A stretch of 64,000 nt of DNA from Todiramphus chloris collaris (Eukaryota; Chordata; Aves; Coraciiformes; Alcedinidae): the NCBI GenBank assembly GCA_025345505.1, contig JANVCC010000018.1, positions 53,587,656-53,651,655 on the forward strand, given 5' to 3'. Both the position numbers and the translations under genes were made by a program. The notes beneath the pieces are model-generated. The model was not told the origin of the DNA. It ran no database searches and saw only the letters and a program-made list of their open reading frames with translations. Below, piece by piece: positions 12,315-23,750 of the stretch; the stretch's first letter is position 1; each line of letters opens with the position of its first letter.

Positions 12315-15300
12315 GAAGAGGAATAGGCAATGTTGAGAGTTTCAGGTGGAAACCTGTTTGAAGATTCAAAGTTGAGCAGAGTCATGGCTAGTTTCCAGAA
12401 AGGAAAAGAGAACAATGATTATGAAGAGCAGACAGGAGACAATAAAAAGGTGAAGAGGTGAACACAACACATGAGTTAGTGGAAAACCTATCACTTAATT
12501 CTGAAATGGTGTAATAAACCAACCTCCCATGGTTTGGATGTAATAAGGGGAGGTGATAAGAACACACACAGTACAAAAGAAAAAGAAGAGTGAAATGTGT
12601 GATAAGGTAGGTATAGAAAGAAAGACCATAATTATAAATGACTTCAGATTTCTATGAATTTTCTTGCCTTTGTAACAATAAGTAATGAATGAAATGCAGA
12701 TGATAGATTTAGCTAACAAATGTTTATTGTGTAGCTACTATGCCAGCAATTGAAACTACCTGTGATTCAAAACCAGATCTGATCTGATTCATGATCAGAA
12801 TATTTTAAATCAAATTAACTAACTCCCAGATCCTGATGTAATTACTGTTGATATTTCCTGATAGTAAGGGATGTGTACAAGACCAAGATTCATGGCTCAA
12901 TACAAACCTCAGCTCTCTAGATGAGAAATAATTGCTACGGAAACAATTGAGTAATTTTGGAATTCATTATTTATTGTGAACATACACAGGCAAATTTTTT
13001 CTTGGGATAAAGCCACTGCTGTCAGTTTAATTACACTGTGAGTAAATGTGACCCCTCCCAAGCCTTCTGTAAGTGAACAGTTTCTAATAAAGTTGTAAGA
13101 GATCAATCATGAAAAAGTCTTGGCAGAAAAATCGGTAGGTAGGTAATAAAAAAAGATAAAGGACACTAAAATGAATAGAGTGACATGCTGTGGGATATTA
13201 GCTTTATGAAGACAACTTTGTTCAATAAGAAAAAGTAGGTAGTGGCATGAGCCAGGAGCAAGTGGAGCACTCCTACCGCTGTCAAAAATGCTTCATGCTG
13301 TTTCAGAGTACAAAATGTTGCGGTAGGAATGACAAAAGCTTTCAGCAAGAGATGTTCTCTTAGCATTAGAGTCGCTTAAACCAAATTAAATGGACATGTT
13401 GATTATGCAAAATTTAAGGATTTAAGGATTATCCATCCATCACAAAAGTGATGGTTGAACTTGCATTTAAAGTGCTGACCTGGGGATCACATAAGGTGTT
13501 GCCTGTTCAGAGCTACAGCATAGGCCAGTCAGTGCTCCGTGCTCTCCACAGCAGGCTTTACTTGCCTTATGCCTGCCGTTACACAGTGAGCAGTGTTGCA
13601 CTGTGATTTGAATATGCTGAGTGCCATGGAAATGCTAAATAAATTGAGGATCAGCTTAACTGCATGAACAGCTAGGTTTGCTTTGAAAGCACTTATTCTG
13701 TAGGAATTTGCATGTGCTTTTAACTGGCTGTGGAAGAAAGAGCACGTTGTCCTTGTGATACCACACACTCTGTTTTGTTCTAGCTGGGCTGTGTGTGTAG
13801 GTGGAGGGGAATACAGGCTGCTTTCCTGGAGGAGAGCTGAGAAAATTTTCTTAGAGTAGAACTCACTTGGTTTGTTTGCAGTTGGTTTTGTCTGCAACTC
13901 ACATTTATTCTGTCCCCTGCATCTCCTTTCCTCTCTATCTCCTTTTTCTTTCTGCAGCTTCCCATTTCCCTCTCACTGAGCTTTTGCACTGACTGCCTTT
14001 GCCTTGTGCCCATCTGATTTCCCTTGCATTTTCTAGAAGTTCCCTCACTCTTACTCAAAATGAGTAGGACAATCCCCTCCATCATCTCCTGCCTGATACT
14101 TTGTGGGTCAGAAATCTGAACTCTGTTTGCAAGATTACCCAATTGCTTTTATGCCTTTTATCTTAGTTTCACCCCTGTATTAGCCCATGGCAGGAGATGC
14201 TGGGCTTATTCCTACACAGTCTTCATTCTGAAGTACTTCTTCCTCCTTTTCCTACCCCTTTGCTTCCTCTGAGCAGCACTGGTTATTATTTTTCGTCATT
14301 ACTCCCTTCTACCCAGTAGTACCAGCAGTTCACCCAGCTCCTTCTAATCAGTTTTCCATCCTAAATTTGGGGTTGGCCTCTCCCTTTCCAAACTGTACTG
14401 GCTACTGTCATAAATAACCTCCAGATACTGGTAAAGCTGGGTTTCTGATGAAACTCCTGTCTTACTGAATTTGCCTTCCAAGTTTGGTTCAAAGATGTTT
14501 CCAAATCATCAGAAAGCATGCATAATACATAGGCAGACCTACTTCATTCTTTTTCTACAGAATAGTTGCAGAATGAAGCTTTAAAAAATATTAGTAGAGA
14601 ACAGTATCCTAAAAACCCTGCATATGGAAAGTGGAAAATCTGGTCAATGATACTTCTATTGTTTTGGACATAATCACAAGTGTTGTGGTTATAGATTTTT
14701 TTTTTTTAAAGTTTCTTACTGTTGAATCTGCCTTGACAACATGTCCAGACTGTTATTATTACTGTAAACTGAAATACAGTCAGTTTACTATGATGTTGGT
14801 ACTTTTGCCTTCAAACAATACCTTCTGACACAGTGTACACCGCCCACAGTGATGCTGCTATTTGATAATTTAAAAATGGTCTCTCTGTAATTATGAGGGA
14901 ATGTGGGAAATGACAGGATGACCGTAGCTTCTCTCTCAAGGGAATGAACTTACTAATAAGAAAGATGGGTGTACTATCTAATAGTAAAAGTCATATTTAG
15001 GAAGAACACAAATGAGAAAAATTCCTTCTTCCTTTTGAACACCCAAGACTTAACTTTTAAAACAAGTATTTTCCTCCCCCAAACCTTTATTTCTTCCTAA
15101 ATTCCTAATTTGGTAAAATGGATGAGATACCCAAATATGTGCAACAGGTGCCATTACAAATACCCAGGAAAAAGAAATGAAAACATAAAACCTGAATTCT
15201 TATATTCCTTACACTGATGTAAATTAAGAACAGCTCTATTGATTCAAATTAAGTAGTTCTGTACTGCATTTGAATAGAAGAGTTATATTTGAATCCTTGT

Positions 15301-16599
15301 TTGCTAAAGAGAAAAGGGACATATCCATAATTTCCAGTTGTTCAATTATGGTTTTTGTTTTGTTTTTTTGATAGGAGTTTTCTTGTCTCCATAGCTCATT
15401 TTTACTGTTGTTGTTACTCTTTCAGTGTAGTCTTAATGATGAGTTTGTAATATTTATATTCATTTGCATGGCAGGGAGCTGAACTGCCACAAGAAAGCAC
15501 TGTATTTCTGGAGGAGGATTAACAGGAGAGGAAGCTGGGTCATAGGGAAGGAAATAATTTGTTCAAACTGTCTCAAATATCAGAAAAATGAGATTAAAAA
15601 ATTGTGGTGAACATATTACTCCCTGTAAAAATTTTATCTTCCAGCACTTTAGGTTTTTTTCTGCTGTCAATCTCTCAGAAAAATGCTCTTTGTGGATTTA
15701 TATGCTGATTTAACCCTTCAGAAGAGAGTCACCAACACACAAATAGAACTTGATTGTAAAGAAAAAAACCCTATTTAAATCCTGATTTAGCAATAATATA
15801 AAGACGGGCTTACTACATTGTCTGAGACCTTAAGAAAACAGATTAACAACAGATACATAGAACTTGTGTGAGGCTAAGATGTATTTCCATGTCCATTTTC
15901 ACACATTACATGATGAATGAGTAAAAAATAGAAGTATAGATCTAATTTTAAATGTACGTTTGCATTCAGTTGAACAACTCATGACCTTAAAAATGTGGAT
16001 GAATTGGGGCTAAATACAGAGCTCCTGTTTTCCTTAAAATAATGTGTCTGACTTTGAAGACAAATGGAGAGCTTGGCACCAGTGTCAGTTTTGCAGCCAA
16101 GTGCCCATTTTCCTGTTTATTTTCTGACTTCTTTTGACTCAACTGATTTGGATATATTTGGCCTTGAATATTTTTTTCTTCTTGTTCATTTTGGTTTTGG
16201 ACCCTGTAAGTGTGTCTCCACCTGTCAGACCTCCTGCCACCCTCTGTCTTTCTGCATTTGTCATTTTAGGCTTTGGTTGTGTAATGACAGCTTCTGCAAA
16301 CAGCAAACAATGTCTAAATCTGCTGTATGTCCACAGTGAGCATGCCTGTTTCTTCCTGCATATAGTACAGTTTCTGACTGCACTTATGTGTGCCTGGCTT
16401 CATAGGTAGTAGCAACCACTACTTCCACTCACTGTGAGAGAAGGTGTATTTATTATGCTTCTCCCATATAATGTCTTTCCAAGAGCCAAGGGGTGTATTA
16501 TCCATCCCTAGGTGTAACAATTACATATCTTCAATGTGTTTATTATTTTACAAATGTGAAAGCTTTCTACCCCAACTATAAAATGATATAATCATGGTA
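12315..16599. other. Unrecognised non-coding sequence
   Basis: No element family recognised. The plus strand at 13880-14060 is strongly pyrimidine-rich, which explains the long minus-strand open frames there (122 and 120 codons, overlapping each other in different frames). They show no motif. A T-run occurs at about 14698-14707. Confidence 0.45.
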
Positions 16600-16960
16600 C
16601 ACGTGTCTACAAGGGTCCTTGAGAGGTCCTGTGATCCATCATCCTCTTGTGGCAGATTCAGTTTTACATGAGAGCCTTTCTTGTAGATGTTTGCATACTC
16701 TGTTCTTAAAAGCACCCCAGTCAAGCGGGTCAATCACCTTCCTAAGTGCTCCTCTAGTCTATTGCCTAATTATCCTTCTAATTACGGAGATTTTCCCCCC
16801 TTCTGTTTCCCTTACATCTTCTTTTCTTAATTTAAACCCATTACTTTTTTTCCTTTCATCGATGAACACAAAGAAAATTTATCTTTTAAATGTCTGAAAA
16901 TTGGTACCATGTCTTTTTTAATCTCTGACTCAGTAACCCAAACTTCAGCTTTTCCTATTT
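16600..16960 (-). mobile_element. Ancient CR1/L3-like LINE relic, reverse orientation
   Basis: Strongly decayed, but ordered words of the old amniote CR1/L3 group are legible in reverse complement: CCTAAGTGCTCCTCTAGTCT, TTAATTTAAACCCATTACT, TTTCATCGATGAACACAAAG, AAATTTATC and ACCATGTCTTTTTTAATCTC. Known relatives read 'ttaagcccattact...gtggacaaggagaacaa...atcatgtcccccctcag' in this order. No octamer tail or open frame is left. The divergence implies insertion well before the other copies in this window. Boundaries are approximate. Confidence 0.6.
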
Positions 16961-17330
16961 TATTTTGGGAGTCTATTTTTTCCACCCTTGATTTTTACTT
17001 CATTTTGCTTTGTTTTGTTTTTCTGTAGTTCTCTGTACACTTTCTGCTTAGTTTCTTTCTTAAGGTTTGATAGCCCAAAGGACACAATGATGTGTTGGCT
17101 GAGCTGTAACCTTTCTGAAGTGTGTGGGAATGTTGCATGAAAGAAGCTCCATTTTACAAATAAGTCACATGACAGGGTAGTGGAACGATAATGTTGACTC
17201 TGTGCAGTTCCTGAAACTTTTAATTCTGCGGGCCATTTTTGAAAGTGTTTCTGTTTAGATAGCAACTCTCTATTTCATAATTATGTGCCAAATTGTTTCT
17301 TTGTTAGAGTAACAGTTTCCACTTGTCTTT

Positions 17331-17380
17331 ATATGTTTTTACTTCCATGACTTATGTGTTTTTACTTATATGTTTTTACT
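17331..17380. repeat. Three imperfect copies of a T-rich 12-14 bp unit
   Basis: ATGTTTTTACTT, ATGTGTTTTTACTT and ATGTTTTTACTT occur close together, the first two separated by CCATGACTT. Local slippage repeat. Confidence 0.75.
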
Positions 17381-17844
17381 TTTCTTTTTTTTCCCTACAT
17401 ATGTATGTGCTTTGACTGTTAATGACTTGTCAGTTGAAAGTTATTTACAGTTCCCTACTCATTCATTATTTTTCTACTCAAGTATGTGAACTCAAAAGCA
17501 CAGGATGAACTGAGCAAGAGGCTTGAAAGGTTCTAAGTTTTATATGAGATGAGTCTATTAAGTTACCCATGTAGTCATACTTTCCTTGGGATGACTTATA
17601 CTTCTTGGAAAAATACTTGGCTTCTGCAAATATTCAGCTAGATGCAGACCAAAATCTTATTCAGCACTCTAAAGCATCTGGCCATTAGTGAGGGGTGGAA
17701 TGAATCATGATTTACTGTATCATCTGAGTTTCTTAATCTCACAGAAAGTCATCTTTCAGGTCTGTCCCTTGCCTAGATTCATCAGCTTTCACCTCTAAGG
17801 AAGCAGAGATCCCTTTCCATGTCCCTGGCTTCTTTTTCTTTTAG

Positions 17845-17879
17845 ATGGCAGAGGTTACATCTTCCAACGAGGTGCGGCT
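17845..17879 (+). other. Candidate short exon (35 nt)
   Basis: A textbook acceptor (TTCTTTTTCTTTTAG, ending at 17844) is followed after 35 bases by a perfect donor GTAAGT at 17880. The segment begins with ATG and would read MAEVTSSNEVR in that frame, but all three frames are open over so short a length. It contains two CpGs (AACGAG, TGCGGC) in an otherwise CpG-poor neighbourhood. It could be a first-coding or micro-exon of a host gene or lncRNA, or coincidence. No family was recognised and no partner exons were identified. Confidence 0.25.
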
Positions 17880-18650
17880 GTAAGTACAGCTTTCCTGGTA
17901 AGTGGTTCACTTGAGACCTTGGGTGGTGTTGGCCATTTTGAGACAAAGCATTCTTCATTACCTAGCAGATGCTATTGTGCTCTTCAGAAACCTGCTTCTA
18001 TGCAATGCCAGTGTCACCTGCCTGGGATCAGAATCTGGCTTTTCATCTCTGTTTACTGGAAAGCTGTAGTGTTGTTTTTTTTTTCTAGGACCAGTTTGTA
18101 TCAGTTCTTTGTTCAATCCTACTGTAATGAAGTGGAAAATTCCATCTTGGGACTGTCAGTGGTATAGAAAAAAATAATAAAAAGCTTAGTTTCCATGCGA
18201 TCAGTGGGAAGTATTTTATTATTTTGGCTATGGATTTTATGTGTGTCTAGGAAACAGCTTTTATCATATTTCCTTTATACTGGAGGATTTTCCATGTGTA
18301 TTTCAATTCCTGTTCTGGATACAAAGCTTCTATTAGTTGCTACAGGGTACCTACAATTTTTGGAAATTATTTTCAGTGATGATAGGTGTATTTAAGCATC
18401 TGTGGAATCTTGGAATCGCAGCTGCTGTGTATTTTGCTTCCACAGTTTGGGGTTTTTATTATCAAAAACAATAGACCTGTCAGAGATCAAAGTTCTCTAG
18501 ATTATTTACTGGAACAGGTTTAGAAACAAAATCAGTAAATTTCGAATTTTGGATTTTGCTATGTAAGTCGATCATGTGTTTCATCATAAAAATTGTCTTT
18601 GTTCTTGAAGGTTGAAGGAGATGGTTATAAAACAAACCTGAAAAGAGTTT

Positions 18651-18710
18651 ACTGTGACAACAAAAAAGCTTGCTATAACAACAAAAGAGCTTAGTGTAAC
18701 AACATAAAGC
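18651..18710. repeat. Degenerate 22-bp tandem repeat, about 2.7 copies
   Basis: The units ACTGTGACAACAAAAAAGCT+TG, CTATAACAACAAAAGAGCTT+AG and TGTAACAACATAAAGC share the ACAACAAAAG-AGCTT core. A small decayed minisatellite. Confidence 0.7.
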
Positions 18711-20859
18711 AAACCAAAATAGGAAAACCTTGCTCCTTTTCAGGGGTTCAATGTAGTTGCTGACACCTCAGTTCTTAAACAAGGGTCATAATGAATTGAA
18801 CTTATCTATTGCAAATCAGATACTGCTGATCAGATTCTCTTTTTAATGACTACACAGCACTACTCTGCATGTGTATCATGAGTGTGTATAAACCTTAGAA
18901 TAGTATCTGCCTGATTGACGTGACTTTGTGTATTTATACTACACTATATTTTAAGATCAACAATGCCAGAGTGGCTACTCCCCTAGAGTAGCATTGCTAC
19001 TTCCACTTCTCAGAACAAGTAACATCAAGAACCTGGAGATAACTTTACATTTCTTCTAATAAATAAAAAGTTTGAATCTAAAGTCAGGTAGCATTTTGCC
19101 TTGAAGCCTTACTATAGAGGAATTTTTCTTCCTGCTTAAAAGACAAGTCAGTAAAGATTTATTATAACTTCTCTCAAGAGATCTCCTAATCCTGTAACTT
19201 AGCTCCTTAAAGAGATAGTCATAGGAATAATAGCTGTATTCTGCAAAGGAGGTTTTGAAAATGATTGGTTATTTCTGAATTATTATCATGCATTGGATTT
19301 GAATGTATCTTTAGATACTAACCCCTTTACTGCCACATTACTTTTTATGCCAGAGGTCACCTCTAACTCTTTCAGTAAGCTAATGATTCTGTCTTAAGTA
19401 AAATCTTTGGAGGGTTTATAGTCACTTTCTAAATTCCATTGCTCATAGCAGTGCATTTAGGTAAAGCAGAGCTTTTGGAGGAGATGATACAAGGTATATG
19501 GAAAGAGAAGGCTATGAGAATTTTGTAGATAGGAGACTGAATGGGGACTTTCTGGGGTGACCACAACCATGTTTATCATACATGCAGTCCAGGATTCTCT
19601 GTTGGGCATAACCTGGTAAGACAGGCAGAAAGTCCTGGCTGCTTCCTGCTGTGGGGCAGTGAGTAGATGCTACCTTATTCGAACTTGTTATTTGATCAAG
19701 ATTCTTGAATATACTGACAGGTTTAATCTTTTCCTTCCTTAGTTTTCTACAAAGGACACACAAGTGGTTGCCTGCAAGGAGATTTACATTCTCATTCTCT
19801 CTGTGGTATAGAAAGAGCATGAAGATGCTCCTTATGCATTGCAGGAAGGCTTGCACTCCATTCATATGTCTTGGGACCACTGACTTTTTTCAGCATAGTT
19901 TACAGTATGTAAGAGTTTCTACAACAGTCTCAGTGCACGGGACAGTGCAGTGGCTGCCTCTGGGTGAAAGTCCAAGTGAAAAAAATCATCCTGTAATCCT
20001 CTTCCTCTTTGGACACCTTCTGCATTCAAACCTATTTGTCATGGATAGTTCATCTTGGATGTCTGCAATTCTTGCTTCGCTCTGTGTCCTGGTAGTCTTT
20101 ACTGGCCTCTATCTGAATGACTGCATCTTTAGACTGAAGAATTCAATCTTATTTATTTTTCATAGGTGGGGACTATGATGGTTTTATTGTCATGTATTAC
20201 AATGACATAACAGTGACTTGTTGGTGCACCAGAAACCTGCTTTATAATTTAATTAATATTCTTCTCCCTTCTATTTTCTGTTGCTTAGTCTTTATTGTTA
20301 GACTTCTGGCTTCCTCACAGAACTAGTCATGGTCCTGTGTTGTGAGTATTCTTCTTCTCTTTTCCTTTCCAAGGTTCACAAAAAACCTTTGAGGAGCTTT
20401 AGGACATATATATGGACTCTAACTGGAATCTTCAGAGAGGAAAGGCTGCTGGTGGTTTTCTTTTCCTTCTGTCTGTTCCCCAGCTTACTATGGGCAGGAA
20501 AATATTGTACTCTGATGAGCAGCTGAGAGTCGGGTGCAGGAGCTGGTGAGGCACTGTGGAGGATGTGGAATTGGGGATGTCGGGAGCCCCAGCACTTTAT
20601 TTTAAAACAGCATTCAACAGGGACTTGTGTTAGAACTGCTAGGGCACCAGCGTCTCCCTTGCAAACTGGGAAATGGGAAGGGCTAGTGGCCATAACAATC
20701 AAAGTGACAGAGTTGGAGCTTAAGATGGTTGACAGATTTTCTTAGCTATTAATGAAATGGATACTGTTGCTTAAATAAATTACAGTTTATGTTTCTAGAA
20801 ATGATAGTAATAAAGGTTGTTACCTCTTCTGCTCTCTTTCTGTCTTTTGGTAGTTTGTG

Positions 20860-20864
<5 letters not shown>

Positions 20865-20895
<31 letters not shown>
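20865..20895. repeat. (TA)n microsatellite, about 15 units
   Basis: An uninterrupted TA alternation of 31 bases. Likely length-polymorphic. Confidence 0.95.
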
Positions 20896-20898
<3 letters not shown>

Positions 20899-23702
20899 GA
20901 GACTGTGTTTATAGTTAACAGATTTTTCTAGAGGAAATAAGCATGACATATTCACAAGGAATATCAAAGTATTCACAGACAGTCCTAAATGTGTGAAACA
21001 CTTTCTCTGGTGAAGAGTTATGGTCACCTCCGGCCCTGTTGTTTGAAAGATATGAAACAAGGAAAGAACATCTTGAGCATGCCATACACCATTTTGTGGC
21101 AACATAACTCAGGGATGAGTTGCTGAGCAAAGTGGGGAGGGGAAAAGGTTTTCTTAAGCAGAAACTGTGTTTCAGCCTTATAAGTATTCATTTATGTCTC
21201 TTATGACTTAGCTCCTACTTACTCTGTTCTGACAACCATGAGGTTTGGCTTGCAGGCAGAGTTGGCAGCATCTCTTGCCTGGAGATTCTACTGGTGTCTG
21301 AACAGACTGACTCTAAGATACATGCCACCATAGACTTGTCACCTGGGAACAACGGATATCTATTGCTTCATATTGCTTTTAAGGAGTGTGTAAGGATACC
21401 TAAGGGAGGGGATATTGGTCAAGAAAAGAACCTTGTCTAGACTGACAGCTGTTCTCTAGACACACATCTATGAAAGATATACTTGTATGTTTTGCTTCCT
21501 AATAGCAAAATAATGGCGTTATCTTTGCTGCCTTTATCCTTCTGAAAGATTTTTGGGATACCAGTGTCTTGCAGTCCCCAAGGGATGGCAAATTACATCT
21601 CAGAGATGATTTATCAAATACTGCACAAGGTATGTCTATGCAGCAGAGTGCAATGCTCTGTAGAAACATACACACCCAGCTCTTACGTGTCTTTGGCTTG
21701 CATCCCCACAGCAGGGCTACTGAGCCTGAAAGTGATTTTTAATGGTGTCCTCTCTGTGTGTGGCTCTTTTCAACAGTGCCAGTAGATGTTCCCAGTGGTC
21801 CTGGCTCTGCAAAGATTCCTAGCATGAACGTCCACCACCTCTTTAGTCCTTTGAACTGAAAGTGTTTAAATTATCATTGTTATGTGTTGCCTCCTTTTGC
21901 ATTTTCCAAACAAGTTCCTGCTAACTAGTGTGATCACTGGTTTGTGTTATCTTTCCTGTACCAGTTTTCACTGTTTTCCCACCTCCCACTGGTGCAGTGG
22001 AAAAGATTAGCCTTTGAGACCTTTTGCTACATTTATTTATTCATTTAGTTAAAATAAAACTTTTACTATTGTAGCTGTTGACATTTGACTGTAGCACACC
22101 CAGCACTGTCAGAAATGCTATCCCGTTAAGTAAATCATATTTTACCCTTTACAGCTGGCTGGAGTTTCCAAGACTCTGTGCCTCATGCAGAAACTGTTTG
22201 CTAGTCAGCTGTACTTGAGGTTTGTTTTTGACATTTCTTAAACAAGTAGAAATTAAATGGGTCAGCAGTAGTAATTTCTATATACCCAGCAATGGATATG
22301 CTTACATTATGAATAACAAAATATTACTGGGAGAGAAGGCTATTGTTCATCAGGAAAGTTCACTGAGAAATGTGTTGAGTGATGAGCTGAGTGGTTAATG
22401 TGTTGGAATTATTGCATGTGAGAAAATCTTATGAGAGTAGCTTAAGTCAAAGAAAATATGGCATGGTACAGCATAACGTAAGTCCTGGAATACAGTGTTA
22501 TGGATTGTCTCCAAAAAAGCTGATTCATTCTTCGCACCTCTGGCAGATTCATGCTGCTTGACTATGTACCTATTGCTTGTGAGACAGGATTTGGTCTGTG
22601 GGCTAGTGAGTAAAACTTACAGCATTTCCAGGAAGAATGTTGCACACCTTAGAAATAGCAACCATTTACTGAGGCTACAAAATCAGTACATTGCAGATGT
22701 TTCTCAGTCTCTCCTGATAAACCTGACAAACTGTAGAAATATTTGTGCCTGTGTACCAAACAGAGTGGATCTTTCAAGCTTATAGGCTGTTCTGGACTGT
22801 AAAATGTAGTTGGATCACTGCACAGTAATATCACTTTAATTACAAAAGTCATGTTACTTTAGAGTCTATAGTATCATTGCTACATTTCATAATCTCCACT
22901 TTCATCTGACCCCAGGCAGTTGAAATTAAGTGAGGGTTACAATAAAGGTTAAGGCTACTGGATTTCCCTTATCCCTTTAACTTTAAAACAACACTCAGCT
23001 AAATTTATATAGCATTCTCCTGGGACATAAATAATGTAGTATTCAACTGCTAGCAAGACAGCTTATTAAAAAAAAAAATTAAAAAAATAATTGAAGGGTT
23101 CATTCTTAGATCAGCAGAGGTATGCACAAAATCTATTTGAGCTAATAGATTTGCAGGCACAAACCTGGTTCCTTGCACTGAACAGCATGTAAGCACAATC
23201 AGATTTCTTCATACTGATTATCTGCAACTTGTCTTGAAGTCAGTAGAAGGTGTACATTACATGCAGCATATTACTTTGCATGCAGCATATGTACATGCAT
23301 ATATATTCAGGAAGAATCAGGCCCCATGGCCTCCTCCCAGAGGTGCCAAATACCCACACCCTTTGTCTGCAGTGGAAAATGAGGTTGTTTTTTTTTTTTT
23401 TCCCCCTAAATGGAGTTAATAAGCAATGAAAGGAGATATTTTTAGCTCAGTGAGCTTTGCTCATTAAATGCAGAGATGGATACCATGAATTGACGTATAA
23501 AATGTTAACCTTGCAGAAAGTGAATTGCCTTGGACTTTACACACAGAATTTATTACAAGGTGGTATTTTAAAGTGACACTATGCATATCATTGTCTCTAT
23601 ATACATATACAGGTATACAGAAAAAAACTGTATTCCTGTATGTACAATGAGAAGTAATTCTCATTTAAATTGCTTTGTTTTATGACCAACTTACATAGCT
23701 AC

Positions 23703-23750
23703 CTATTTAATTTAATTTTATTTTATTTTTACTTTATTTTTTATTTCCTA
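23703..23750. repeat. T-rich (TTTTA)-like low-complexity tract
   Basis: Consecutive TTTAA/TTTTA/TTTTTTA words within a 48-base run almost devoid of G and C. Confidence 0.75.

Noticed and set aside
13529-14142. Two overlapping minus-strand frames of 122 and 120 codons
   Set aside because: Explained by strong pyrimidine richness of the plus strand, which removes stop codons from the minus strand. The lysine/arginine/glutamine-rich translation follows directly from that bias.
19512-20178. Overlapping long open frames on both strands (122 codons minus, 157 codons plus)
   Set aside because: They occupy the same bases antisense to each other and show no family motif. Although a TTTGTAG acceptor-like and an AAG|GTAGCA donor-like word exist on the minus strand, there is no further support.
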